From contig CM029129.1 in assembly GCA_016859345.1 (NCBI GenBank), forward strand, positions 14,669,899 through 14,733,898: 64,000 nucleotides of DNA. Direction: 5' to 3'. This stretch comes from Istiophorus platypterus. Lineage: Eukaryota; Chordata; Actinopteri; Istiophoriformes; Istiophoridae. Below are positions 1 to 10,500 of the stretch, piece by piece. The notes beneath the pieces were generated by a model. It saw nothing but the letters and a program-made list of their open reading frames with translations, was not told the origin of the DNA and did no database searches. The translations under genes and the position numbers were made by a program. Position 1 is the first letter of the stretch, and every line of letters begins with the position of its first letter.

Positions 1-597
1 GCACAATCCTTGATTTGACATATAATGCACCTAAGTGTTTTTCATGCTAGACACCTAATTAAGAACCATTTTTTCCCATGTTAAAATTGCCTGTCAAGTT
101 AGTCACTAAGCAATGAAGTCAGCCCACCCATCTGTCAGTCAGGCTGATAAGTAGCTGGCAGTGGTCTTTGTGTTGTGGCTGTATTCGAACACAGATACTC
201 TTCAGAGGAGAAGAGATTGCTGAAATTTTCTCAGTGCAGTGTTGAAATGAACCGACAAAAAAAAACACTGCGATTTTAACCTTAATTTCAATTAAAAACT
301 TTTATTTTTATGATTGTCTGATCCTTCTTCAGCGGCAGTAGCAGTTTGTCTGGATTATGTGTAGTCAGCATTTTCATGGCTGGGCAAAACAGAGAGCACC
401 GCCTACTGAAACTTAAACATCATCACTGTGAGCTGTTTGAAAAAACAGGAGTAATGGCGTCATTTTTCTAAAACAAGGTAGTAAAACTGAAAATAATGTT
501 TCACCCGGGTCTTATACAGAGTCAAGAGCCATGTGGGATGAGTGTGTGAGTAAGTTTGCATGTACTCTATGTAGTGAAATTTGCATTTCTGTCGTAG
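1..597 (+). other. jakmip2 intron, 3' part
   Basis: AT-rich intron sequence leading to the acceptor at 591-597. I see no further exon or recognisable repeat. Confidence 0.6.
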
Positions 598-699
598 GAG
601 CGTGAGCGGAGGTCCCCTCCATTCAACCCCCTGAGGATACATCCCTTTTCTGAGGGAGTCAGTGCTCTGCAGATCTACTGTATGAAGGAGGGGGTGAAG
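598..699 (+). CDS. jakmip2: jakmip2 coding exon (first in window)
   Basis: 34 codons, phase 0 at both ends, from acceptor gtcgtag to donor gtatga. It encodes ERERRSPPFNPL and then ALQIYCMKEGVK. The proline-rich start is a linker before the C-terminal coiled coil. The residues before ALQIYC are expected to vary between paralogues, while CMKEGVK is strongly conserved. Confidence 0.85.
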
Positions 700-3390
700 G
701 TATGAGGGGAAAATACCTTTGTGTTTTGTCTCAGTAATTAATCATATATTGTTGCCAGAGGAAAAAAAATCTTGAAAGAAACTAAAAACTAAACAGAAAA
801 TATCTTTCAATTCTTTTGCTCTGATTTTTAACCTAATTTCTTCACAGGATGTGTGCATTCCAGATCTCATTAAACTTCTGGACATCTTGGGAGACAATGG
901 GGTAAATCATATGAATTTTAATACATTGCCCCATGATGCTAAAACGGGCAGATTATTAATTTGAGTTTTGTTTTTTTCCCCCATTTTTGTATAGAACTTA
1001 AGAAATGAAGAGCAAGTGGCCATTATTCAGGCTAGCACTGTTTTGTCACTTGCAGAAAAGGTACGTTTCAGATTAAACAATCAGATTACATTAAAAAAAA
1101 AAAAGAAATCAGCACACATAATAGTTTTTGCTGCACTGACTCATGTTTTGCTGTTTGTTGCCCTCTAGTGGATTCAACAGATTGAGGGAACAGAGGCAGC
1201 ACTGCACCAGAAGATGATGGACCTGGAGATAGAGATGGTGAGTCTCAACAATCCCTTACAGGAAAAAGCTTTACAAGGGTTTTTCACTAATGTTTCCACA
1301 CTTGCCTTTTGCTGAATGAGTACATGCTCACAGTTCCCTCCTCAACTAATAAAATAAGGCTCAGCAGTATGGAACACTTTCTTTAGTACTCCATTGCTTT
1401 CCATACATGGGCAGCATGTATGAAATGAGTTTGGCATTGGTTTCAGTTATTGGCACTTTACGAAAATCAGATGAACTGCGGTTGGACTCATCCCCTGATT
1501 CTATAGTCCTAGGAAATGTCCTACTTAAAAAAATTGCAGTGACACAGAAAGTTTGCACCCCTGATCTGCTTATTCTGTACAGGAGATGTTCTGCAAACAG
1601 AAAGGATATCTAGAGGAAGAGCTTGACTACAGAAAACAGGCCCTTGACCAGGCCTACATGGTACGTGTGCATGTCTGCGTGTTTATGTGCCATGTGTGCA
1701 TATCGTGGCGGGGCCAAAACACACTGTCAAGCAGTCACAGTATGGGCACACAACATCTCGTCCAATTTAAGGGACCAGTATATGGTCCAGAAGAATGATC
1801 ATTGGCTGTATTGACATTTCAGGTGTTGACAGGTATTGACACTGACTGTATTTTCAGGTTAAGACTGTATTTTTCAGGGTTATGGTTATATTATGTCAGG
1901 GGTAAGGTTAAATCTAGGGGTTGGGCATGCAACAATTATTCTAAGGTTAGGGTTAAACTTCCCAGGTAGGCAGATAAATAAATGCAATATTCTTACAGGT
2001 ATAATAAAGTGTGTGTGTGTGTGTGTGCGTGTGTGTGTGTGTGTGACATCAAGGGTAATAAAAGCCTCTTTATTCTCCTCTCAACAGCAAATCCAGGAGT
2101 TGGAGGCAACATTATACAATGCCCTGCAGCAGGACAAGGTTTTTTCATTTCAGCATATAACAACCTTATTGTTGTGAAAACAAGATTGCATAAATGTTCT
2201 ATTCATTTTTTAAATGCCGTCACATTTTAGTAATATGAAAGACTTAAAGAAGTGAGGTATATCTAATCATTTTATAAAATGAAAAAGAAAATATTTTATA
2301 AAAAAATGTCACCACTATCCGCGGTCCCTTTACTCGGTTTCTCGGGAATTAGTGTTATGACCATGGCGACTTTGAATTTAGGAAAACAGATTGAATAACA
2401 CTGGCTTACAGGAAGTACAGAGGCTCACAGGAAACATCAGATTCCTTGAAGGCCTCGAGAAATTGGCTGAAGCCTGTGCTTACATACTTTACAGACTCCT
2501 TATATTAGAAATCTGTAATGTATGTTAGAGTAGAGATATTATCAGGGGGTTTTTTGAGAATTTTTTCTTTTTCACTATGGTATCACGGTATCTACTCTGT
2601 CTGATGCCCGTCTCCCTCCCCCAGGTGATAAAGTACGGCGAGCCTTTGGATGAGCTTCAGAGGGACGAGCTGCGGACGGCGGTTGAGAAGCTGAGGAGGC
2701 AGATGCTGAGGAAGAGTCGAGAGTACGACTGCCAGATCCTCCAGGAGAGGATGGAGCTGCTGCACCAGGCACATCAGGTCCGTCCATGTCAACACCAGCG
2801 ATAGATTTGCGATAGATTTAGCGATAGATTTGGAGCTTTTCTCCACAAAGGAACACATTCCTTTACCGGTTTCTCTCTGAAATTTTTGCAGAGGATTCGT
2901 GACCTTGAAGACAAAACAGAAATCCAGAGGAGGCAGATTAAAGACCTGGAGGAGAAGGTAGGCCGTGTTTGATGTGTTGTATTAGTGAAGTGAATGAAAT
3001 GCTACCAAGTTCATTAATTGAATCTTTGCTTGAGGGCAGTCACAGCGAAGTCACATTTTTTTTCAGCCCACAGCCTGTGGAATTAATATTAAATTGAATT
3101 TTTAATGGTTTAGCAGAAATGGGAATTCACAAAACAGAGACACAGTGCAAATAACATGAAGCCACATCAGATGCTTTCATAAGTACAACTCAGAAATATG
3201 GTTTCATAATTGACACAATTCCAGCTACTCTTTACAATGAATCTCTGTTTCTGTCTCTGCTTGTTGCTAACATACCTTGAGTGTTCCTCTAATTCTCTCA
3301 ATTCCTTTGTCCCTTCTTCGTCTTCCTTTCTTTCTACAGTTTCTGTTTCTATTCTTGTTCTTTTCTCTTGCCTTTATCCTTTGGCCTTGA
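598..3390 (+). CDS. jakmip2: jakmip2, C-terminal part (9 exons, last 229 residues)
   Basis: Spliced coding sequence joining 598-699, 848-901, 995-1060, 1169-1237, 1583-1660, 2088-2138, 2625-2777, 2892-2957 and 3340-3390; each coding junction is in phase 0 and the frame stays open to TGA. The product matches the C-terminal third of JAKMIP family proteins: the segments YCMKEGVK, LIKLLDILGDNG, EEQVAIIQASTVLSLAEKW and GYLEEELDYRKQALDQAYM are family hallmarks. The sequence is almost entirely heptad-like coiled coil and ends in the hydrophobic tail FLFLFLFFSLAFILWP. Family knowledge: JAKMIPs are neuronal and neuroendocrine coiled-coil proteins linked to microtubules and JAK kinases, and JAKMIP2/3 (NECC1/2) are Golgi-associated. 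Paralogue choice rests on the neighbour dpysl3, since human JAKMIP2 lies next to DPYSL3. JAKMIP3 is the main alternative. The 5' part of the gene lies left of the window. Confidence 0.9.
848..901 (+). CDS. jakmip2: jakmip2 coding exon
   Basis: 18 codons between acceptor ttcacag and donor gtaaat, encoding DVCIPDLIKLLDILGDNG. Phase 0 at both ends. Too short for a simple ORF scan, but an unmistakable match to the JAKMIP family. Confidence 0.9.
995..1060 (+). CDS. jakmip2: jakmip2 coding exon
   Basis: 22 codons between acceptor tgtatag and donor gtacgt. Encodes NLRNEEQVAIIQASTVLSL and then AEK, coiled coil. Phase 0 at both ends. Confidence 0.9.
1169..1237 (+). CDS. jakmip2: jakmip2 coding exon
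   Basis: 23 codons between acceptor ccctctag and donor gtgagt. Begins WIQQIEGTEAALHQKMMDL, a family-typical coiled coil. The acceptor itself overlaps a CTCF-like core motif (see findings). Confidence 0.9.
1583..1660 (+). CDS. jakmip2: jakmip2 coding exon
   Basis: 26 codons between acceptor ctgtacag and donor gtacgt. Encodes EMFCKQKGYLEEELDYRKQ and then ALDQAYM. Phase 0 at both ends. Confidence 0.9.
1690..2045 (+). repeat. dispersed fish repeat ending in GT microsatellite (jakmip2 intron)
   Basis: The intron contains TTAGGG-like degenerate stretches (gggttatggtt, aaggttagggtt), then ataataaa and a long (GT)n array at 2009-2045. This order, TTAGGG-rich DNA followed by (GT)n, is familiar from repeats in many teleost genomes. 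Exact limits cannot be set without a repeat library. Confidence 0.45.
2088..2138 (+). CDS. jakmip2: jakmip2 coding exon with weak donor
   Basis: 17 codons, QIQELEATLYNALQQDK, between acceptor ctcaacag and a GT followed by five T's. The donor lacks the usual purine and AGT positions, so it should pair poorly with U1. The protein match (RIQELEATLYNALQQ in relatives) and the frame into the next exon support the boundary. A long GT microsatellite ends about 40 bases upstream of the acceptor. Confidence 0.85.
2625..2777 (+). CDS. jakmip2: jakmip2 coding exon (largest in window)
   Basis: 51 codons between acceptor cccccag and donor gtccgt. Starts VIKYGEPLDELQRDEL, continues RTAVEKLRRQMLRKSREYD and ends ELLHQAHQ. 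This is the most conserved part of the JAKMIP C-terminal coiled coil. The exon is GC-richer than its introns. Confidence 0.92.
2892..2957 (+). CDS. jakmip2: jakmip2 coding exon
   Basis: 22 codons between acceptor tttgcag and donor gtaggc, encoding RIRDLEDKTEIQRRQ then IKDLEEK. Reading past the donor would add only VGRV before a stop, so retention of this intron would truncate the protein just before its hydrophobic tail. Confidence 0.9.
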
Positions 3391-3416
3391 AGTCTTTGGC
3401 GTGTCCTGTAGCAGAG
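3340..3416 (+). CDS. jakmip2: jakmip2 tail exon (coding to 3390, then 26 nt of 3'UTR)
   Basis: Acceptor tttctacag is followed by 16 codons FLFLFLFFSLAFILWP and TGA at 3388-3390. A good donor (gcagag then gtgagt) follows at 3417, so the exon can end 26 nt after the stop, inside the distance that normally avoids nonsense-mediated decay. The tail is long and hydrophobic enough to act as a C-terminal membrane anchor, which fits the reported Golgi association of JAKMIP2/3. The 77-nt exon is not a multiple of three, so skipping it would change the C-terminus. Confidence 0.85.
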
Positions 3417-5124
3417 GTGAGTCCTGTGGGCTTTGACTAGAAAGTTCAAACCAATGCCGTCTCTCTCTCTCTCTCTCTCTGGACCTTGGTCAAATACTTT
3501 CCTGTTAAAGCAGAACCCGCACAACAAGTGCTTTGGCTTTGTGCAGCTGCCAGTGTAAAAACTGGGAATTCTCAGGCTACTCTGCCTTAACTGGCCTTGA
3601 CAAGCACTCTGCATTATTAAGACTTCCTGATATTGACTTCTGACCTTTAGAGGAATAGCAAGGACTTTTATTATTATTATTATAAGAAATTGTTTTAAAT
3701 TAATCTAATTTATTAATTGACGGATTATATCAACTAACTATATCAATTATGAAAGCAAATTTAAGTAAAAATAGTGGCCTAGTAGAGTGTAAATGCTGCA
3801 CAAAATACAAAAAAAAAATCAGCCAGTGAGAGCAGAGTATAAATTGTACATTATGTTTCAAAGTGCCTGTCTTGTCTAAACTTATTACTCACAATAATAT
3901 TAAATCCAAAATTATTTAGAAATGTACAGATCAACTACAAATTGTACAATGGTGACGTGTTGGTTTTTTTTTCCTTCACAATGTGACCACTTGGTGGCTC
4001 AGTGCTTTCGAGAAGATAAAATGATGCGACCCTGGTCTGCTTACTCTCCCTCCGTCACATATATGTGCTGCACCTTATCTTGACTTAAAAAATATTCAAT
4101 TTCCATTCCTCTTCTCTCTCTACATCTTACATATTTCTGTTATTGTTCATGTGTTTTTCCCATATTAGCAGACATCCCACAGATCAAACAGTGCCATCAA
4201 CATCACCCCCACCCCATTTGTGTACTTTTTTTTGTCACCTCTGAGGATTTAACCCATAATTCTTCTAACCCATTTTTTTAAAGTAATGCAGACTGATCTC
4301 TAAATGGCCTTACACTGATATTCAGCGAGATATTACAACCTTGGTTGTAACTCGAAGCAAATTCCCACTAATTTTGCATTTATAGATATTTCAGCAACTT
4401 GGGGGCAACACAATAAGCTGTAGAACAACACTGACATATTATAATCTAATAAAGTTGTATGGCTAATGTATTAGCAAACCATTTCCTATGTGCACATCCA
4501 GCTGATGCACAGCGACATTAACATCTATTTGGACTCATGTGTCTAGTCATCTAAAGAATGTATTCACTTGCCTTTTAGCTAGTTAGTTTTGGTCACTACC
4601 AACTCTTTAGAGAAATATTTGGTGCTTTAGCTGCAAAATGCTTCAATATGTTTGCCGGTGTGCCGCTAACTTTGGCTGCTGTTTGGTGCCGGGCATGTAG
4701 CATACAGAGGGCCGAGTGCGAAGTCCAGTGATAATTCCCTGTGGAACATAAGGATCACTCAGGGTTACACTCAGGGTCACGGCCAAAAAATCAAGAACAT
4801 TTATCAAAGAACTGCAATAAGTCTAAGTCTAAAAAAGAATTTAAAAAACGCACTTGGAGTAATATAAGAATGGAAAATATGAAAATAGTATGGGAGTACT
4901 CATTCAATATACTTTACCAATTAACTTTCATTACTTTCAGTCATTTTAACAAGTCTTGATTGCTGGCTATAATAACAGGTTTACTGAAAGAATATAGCAA
5001 ACGTACATTGTTCAGTATTACAAAATGTGCAGGTTATGTTAAATTCGCTGTGGTACACAATACTTTTGACCATTGAAACTCTTTGCGACTACTCTCTCTC
5101 TGTTTCCCTCTGTCTGTCTCTCAG
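3417..5124 (+). other. candidate 3'UTR intron of jakmip2
   Basis: Begins with GTGAGT and ends in a pyrimidine tract plus CAG. Holds a (CT)10 run at 3461-3480 and AT-rich DNA. AATAAA at 4448-4453 could serve as an alternative polyadenylation signal if the intron is retained. No exon recognised. Confidence 0.4.
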
Positions 5125-7560
5125 GTGGTGTGTCAGCTTGGAGTTCTTGTTTGTGACTACAGTGTTATTTATTTTCTGGACAAGACTGGAACAGTGTGTG
5201 TCGCAGTGACTGCTGTTAGTATAAGGTGGATGTGTCGTGTGTTGGCCATGGACGTTCACACTTCAGATTTTATTCTTTTTATTGTTTTTTAATGAGGATG
5301 AGGTTCTCAGGATGCTGCCCAGGATGTTTTTCTTTAATTTTTTTTTTAATTTTGTTTTTTTATTAAGCGGTGTTGGACGTTAAACATCTCTCCAAATAGC
5401 TGAAAGAAAGACTTCCAATAGATGCAGACACACACACACACACACACACGCATATACCTGCCTACATACAGTTTACGGACACGCATGCAGAAGCATGCAG
5501 ATGCACACATATACACACACAATTTGACAAATCCAAACCAAAGCCTGGGAAATGTTCTCTCTGCCATGCAGGGTAATAATATGTCATTCACCACGATTTA
5601 GCCACAGTGGGAATAAAAACAGACAAAAGAACACAGACAAGGAACGAGGCAAACAAACCACCAGACCACAGCTTCTCTTCTTTTTTCTCTTCATTCCCTA
5701 ACTTTCCAAACCTGAAAGGACGTTCTTCCTGAATGCAACCTCTCGGTGAATTGAGGCAAGCCAACTCAGGGCCCTTGAATGCAGGGGCCGTTTGAACAGT
5801 ACTGGTCTCAGGTCAGATTATAATAAGGAACATTCGGGACATGGTGTCCGTCACCGGCTGGCCTGCCCTCACTGTTCCCAGGATGGTGCTTACACAGACT
5901 GCCCGGACTCTCCAGGGTTTATACCTGGAAAAGGAGTAAACTACGCTGCAGAGAGTGGTATGTACAGAAACAAAACCGGGGAGGGGAGGGGGGGGGATAC
6001 AGGACACTCAGGTTGAAATGTCTTCTCTGGATACACATGACAGACTTGTGCGAAGAGAGATAAAAAGAGAAAGAAAAGATGATTACAGGGGAAATGACGC
6101 GCCCCGATCCAGCCTGGATATCACAGAAAAACCTACGGATTGTCAAACCGCCTCTAAATTTTTCTCAAAAGCCAGCAGACTGTAAGAGCTTTACTCTCTG
6201 GTTATCCTTTTTTCTCCTTTCTTTTTTACAGCTTCCACTACTCAGATACTATGTCCCGAGATATCACCGAGAAAACATCCCTATTCTGTACTGTAATATA
6301 TACATTTGTTGATATGTACATGAGTCTGAATTATTTCATATAGTGTCCCCTTTTATTTCTGTGAATAGTTTCAGTAATCTTAACTCTCTGAAGCAGCTTG
6401 AACAGTTGATGTACTTGGCAGTTTATAAATAACTTAAAAAGGGGATAAATTGCTCTGTTTTATTGTGGTGACGGCTGCAAAGAGCAACTTAATTTCCCTG
6501 AAAATTATAACCGAAAAATTGTTGGAACATGAATGTGGAATACTGGAATATTTGCCTCCCCATTCCCTTTTCCTCCCTCTGTCACATTCACTATACTAGA
6601 TTCTTTATTCTACTGTTTAAAATGTGTTGCTCTGGTTGACCACCAGGGGGTACTGGTTTCACCTGAGCGTCTCTCAGTCTGTCCTTCGAGGCTACATGAT
6701 CTTTAAAAACACTTGTAAATATTTTCAGACTACCATGCAAAATGTCTTTATCACCTCTGGTTGGATGATTGGTCGGTTTAAACTCTTAGCAGTCTAACAA
6801 TTATGTCATCAGTACTTCCTGGTCCACAAAAAATGGACAAAAACTCGATTAATCAGTTGGATTTCATGTGATTGAAATACTGGAGAAAAAAAAAAATCAC
6901 CCATATTCCGTCTCAGATCTTTCCGTTCCCTCTTTTTTACTAACCAAAATGTCTTTGATACTAACACTTAACTTTTACTAAACACCCCTGGCCGTGTAGG
7001 CACCCACTTTCCCCGATATGACACAGAAGAAAGAGGATGCAACACTACACCTCCTCCACTTCTCCCTGTCCAGCTAACTCCACCCAGTCCCTGCAATATT
7101 TACGAGATGACTGTGCTTGTTCCATGTGTACCTGACTTAGTGTATGTGCCGTCATACCGCCGCTCCGGCACCGTTCACAGGTCTCGGGGTCTTAGCCTCT
7201 CTCTGACATCTCATTACATAGCGGACAGTTACTACAACCCACACCACTCACTCTGACTTACCAAGGGGAATGACTGAGACTATTTCTGTGCAAACTCAGC
7301 TAACTAGCAGTTGCCTTAAATGCACTTTCCCCATTTTTCCCACTTGTATGTTCCTTTTTAACAATTGATTTAATTTTTTTTTTTCAGGTGGTTGTTATTA
7401 TCATGTAATGTAATGTATATATTTTTTTGTTTTTATGTCACAGAGGATTTTTTTTTTATCTTTACCCTGTCTGTCTTCCAGCAAGAACTTAACCCCTCCT
7501 CCTACTTTCGTCTAGATTATTAAATAAACAGAAAAAGGAGCAATGCTGTAAAAAATAAAA
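5125..7560 (+). other. jakmip2: candidate jakmip2 3'UTR exon
   Basis: Starts after a strong pyrimidine tract and acceptor (gtctgtctctcag) that could pair with the donor at 3417. No other protein-like ORF with family resemblance is visible. The stretch ends in two AATAAA signals (7523-7528 and 7554-7559); an earlier one is at 5612-5617. It contains a CA microsatellite (about 5429-5450), a G-run near 5979-5997, and a CTCF-like core at 6640-6653. The assignment as UTR is inference from splice sites and poly(A) signals; transcript data would settle it. Confidence 0.5.
7523..7559 (+). terminator. candidate jakmip2 polyadenylation signals
   Basis: Two AATAAA hexamers (7523-7528 and 7554-7559) lie 26 bases apart, followed by T-rich sequence from about 7592. 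They are the best candidates for the end of jakmip2 because no coding signal follows for several kilobases. Confidence 0.45.
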
Positions 7561-10500
7561 AAATATCATGGCCTTTTACCTTAAAGGTTAAATTGTCTTC
7601 TTTTCACATCTTTATTACAGGTATGCTTGACCAAGGTTGTGTTATGAGGGTGAGCATTTTTAACCCACCCTACATTTTTGCTTTGTTATAGTTCTTCCGA
7701 ACACACAGACTTCTGCTGCTTTCTACATCCTAATTCCATGGTAATTCCACTTATCAATGCATTTGAGTCTGTCCTGCATTCAACATTAAATAATTATAGC
7801 TTGTAAACATTTGAAATATTTAAATATTTATTCATCATATATGCAGTTAATCATATTTAAAAATGCTCTATATCCACTTTGGGGGAGAAGTGAAGAAACT
7901 CATTTTAATATTTTTTTTTAAATTATGAAAATACAGTATGAGAAAAAAAAACATTTTTATTTATTTGTTTACTATTTTTTATTGATCTTTTAAATAGCGT
8001 CTCCATGTTTTTACATTTTTTGCTGTCAATTATGGTCTCACATCAAGGTCCATTTAGTAGCCGTGCTGGAGCTTTCAATCATTTCACACAGTCGTCCTCA
8101 GAAGATGGTCTGTTGTTATGGAATTGTAGATGTTAAAATGTTCTTTTAAGCTCTTTAAAGCCCTGTCATCCATGTTGGCTGTAACTGAAATTATATTCTG
8201 TACCTAGGAAACATCAGCTGATAAACCCATCTCACCACAAGGTTCATTTAGTTACCAATCAAAAAAACCAGAAATTTTAATATTTACTATTTCATGATAA
8301 CACGGCAGCTCATGTGATACAGTCAAAAACTCCAAAAAACAGCTACTAAACTGCACTTCTGATGTGATTGTTTAGTCCACTACTCTTTCAAGGTTAAGAA
8401 TGAACTTTCAACCTTTTCAACTTTTGTTAATCTCTTTTTCCTGTGGTATCCATGTCAACAGAATTGAATTTAATTGTATGCAACATTTTATTGTTTGCAC
8501 TTTATTTATTGGCTCCTGTCAGTCTCAGTAGTCCTGGTTTGTAGAGTTCTGCTTTGCTAAGGTCAGTAAAAGGGAAATAGGCTTTGAGCAGTGGCTGTTA
8601 TTTGTTATTCTTCCATCCGATGAGCTGTGCACATGTTTCATGCATAATCAATGGACAGAAATACTAGAGCTGCTGTAGCTGCTGCGCAGTTGCACTGTTA
8701 AAGATCAATAGTATTCTCAGTGCAAATGTCATCATTTTTGTGAGATGTCTTAGGGTTTTTCATAAATTTGAAGCTCAGTCATAAAAGACCTCAGTATTAT
8801 GAAACTGTTTTAAGACTTGTGGTAAATTATGAGAATCATAAAACCTTCCTTCCTACAGTGAAGCAGTGAATGCTTCAGTTGTCTCACAAGCTTGTTAAAC
8901 AGTGGGCTTTTCCACATTTTGGGCTTTTTTTTTTTTATCTCTGTGGGATGCAGAGCGGAGTCAGTCCAGGATAACAGTCTGTCTTTTCACTTTGGTCATG
9001 ACTGTCCTTGCCAAGCCAGACAAGGATGGGGTTTGAGCCAGATTTTGTGCTGAAGATCAACCCTGCCAGAGGATGTCTGTCATAAAGCACTTCTATCTGT
9101 CCTCCTTTCAACATCCACACAGAGAGGTCACTCTCGCAGGCCACAGTGTGCACTGACCGAATAATTGCCTTCCAAAACTCCTTTAAATGGTTGAAATAAA
9201 GCCTTAAATGAAAAAAAAAATCAAACAAACTGTGTTATTATAGCACTTTCCCTGCAATCTACATCAGATTCTGCATATTTCTCTGTTTCCGAGCAGATAG
9301 TGCTTGATGACATACTTGTTGTGTTCTAATGGAAACAGCTGTAGATGCTTTTCCAGCATCATTTGATAGACCAAAGAAAAGGGTGGATTGTTAAAAGGTC
9401 ATATTTTAATCATGAGTCATTCTGGATAACATAAAAAACTCTGCACCATTGTATGTTAGAAGGCCTGCCTCACTGTAAGAGATACATAACTGAAATCCTC
9501 GGAGTACCGTACACAGTGTGTCCTTGGAGGCTCTTTAACCTTATTTCAGCAGCAGCTGGTCAGCAGCCAAACCATCTAAGGCGGAAGCAGCTGCCCAGTC
9601 TGTTCTGTGCATCTCTTTAGCAGGAATGACTTCATGACCCATATGTCTATTGAACATGGGAGAGTGGCAACTCACTCATTTGCTTTCTTCTAATCTCGTA
9701 ACAACAGTTAAATCAAATTGCCAACTTGCAGTGTGCAAATGTCAAAAAGTCCTTTAAAGGGACAAAATTATTCATTGACTTATTACAATCTAAATCTGTG
9801 ATAAGTAGGGAATTGCATTCAGCATTGTCATATCCAGTACAAAGCAGCTGAGGTAAGTTTTCTTCCCCCTCCTCTTGTGTTTTGACCTCAGTTTGCCATT
9901 TTTATTTTTTTTTTCGCCCTTTCTGGATACATCAGGATCTTAGGCAGTCATACGAGCACATCCCTGAAAAAGGTTAACCTTTTGCTAAACCTTTGTGTGA
10001 TATTCTTTGCGTGTTGCAAAAGTTTCTCTGCCGCAGTGACCGCTCTGCTTCTGCTCCTTGCTGCTTTAAATAATGATGAGAAAGGGTTTGCAGTCAGTGT
10101 TTCTCAGTTTCTAAAAATATATGATAGAATATACTAGATGAGCCAACCGAAGCATCGAGATATAGGTGTGAAGGCAGACTGGCTGAAATGGTACATAAAC
10201 TCAAGTGTAAGTGTGCTGTGAGGTTTTAAGTGTTAAAAAAGATCGTACAGTATTTCCAAGTCTACATTTTGTTTCATATAAACATGGCCCATCTTTTGAC
10301 AGACATACAGAGCTCAACACTTACATTTAAAAAAACAACACAAAATCAGGCAATCGGGACCATTTGAGTAGAGTAATTTAAAAAACACTCATTTTATTTA
10401 ATTCCTTGAATAAAGGTGAGCCAGTGCAGAACCCACTTGTACTTGTCAGACCTCATGCATTGTCATTCATCAAGTGCATTAACTCCTATTGACTTGCTCG

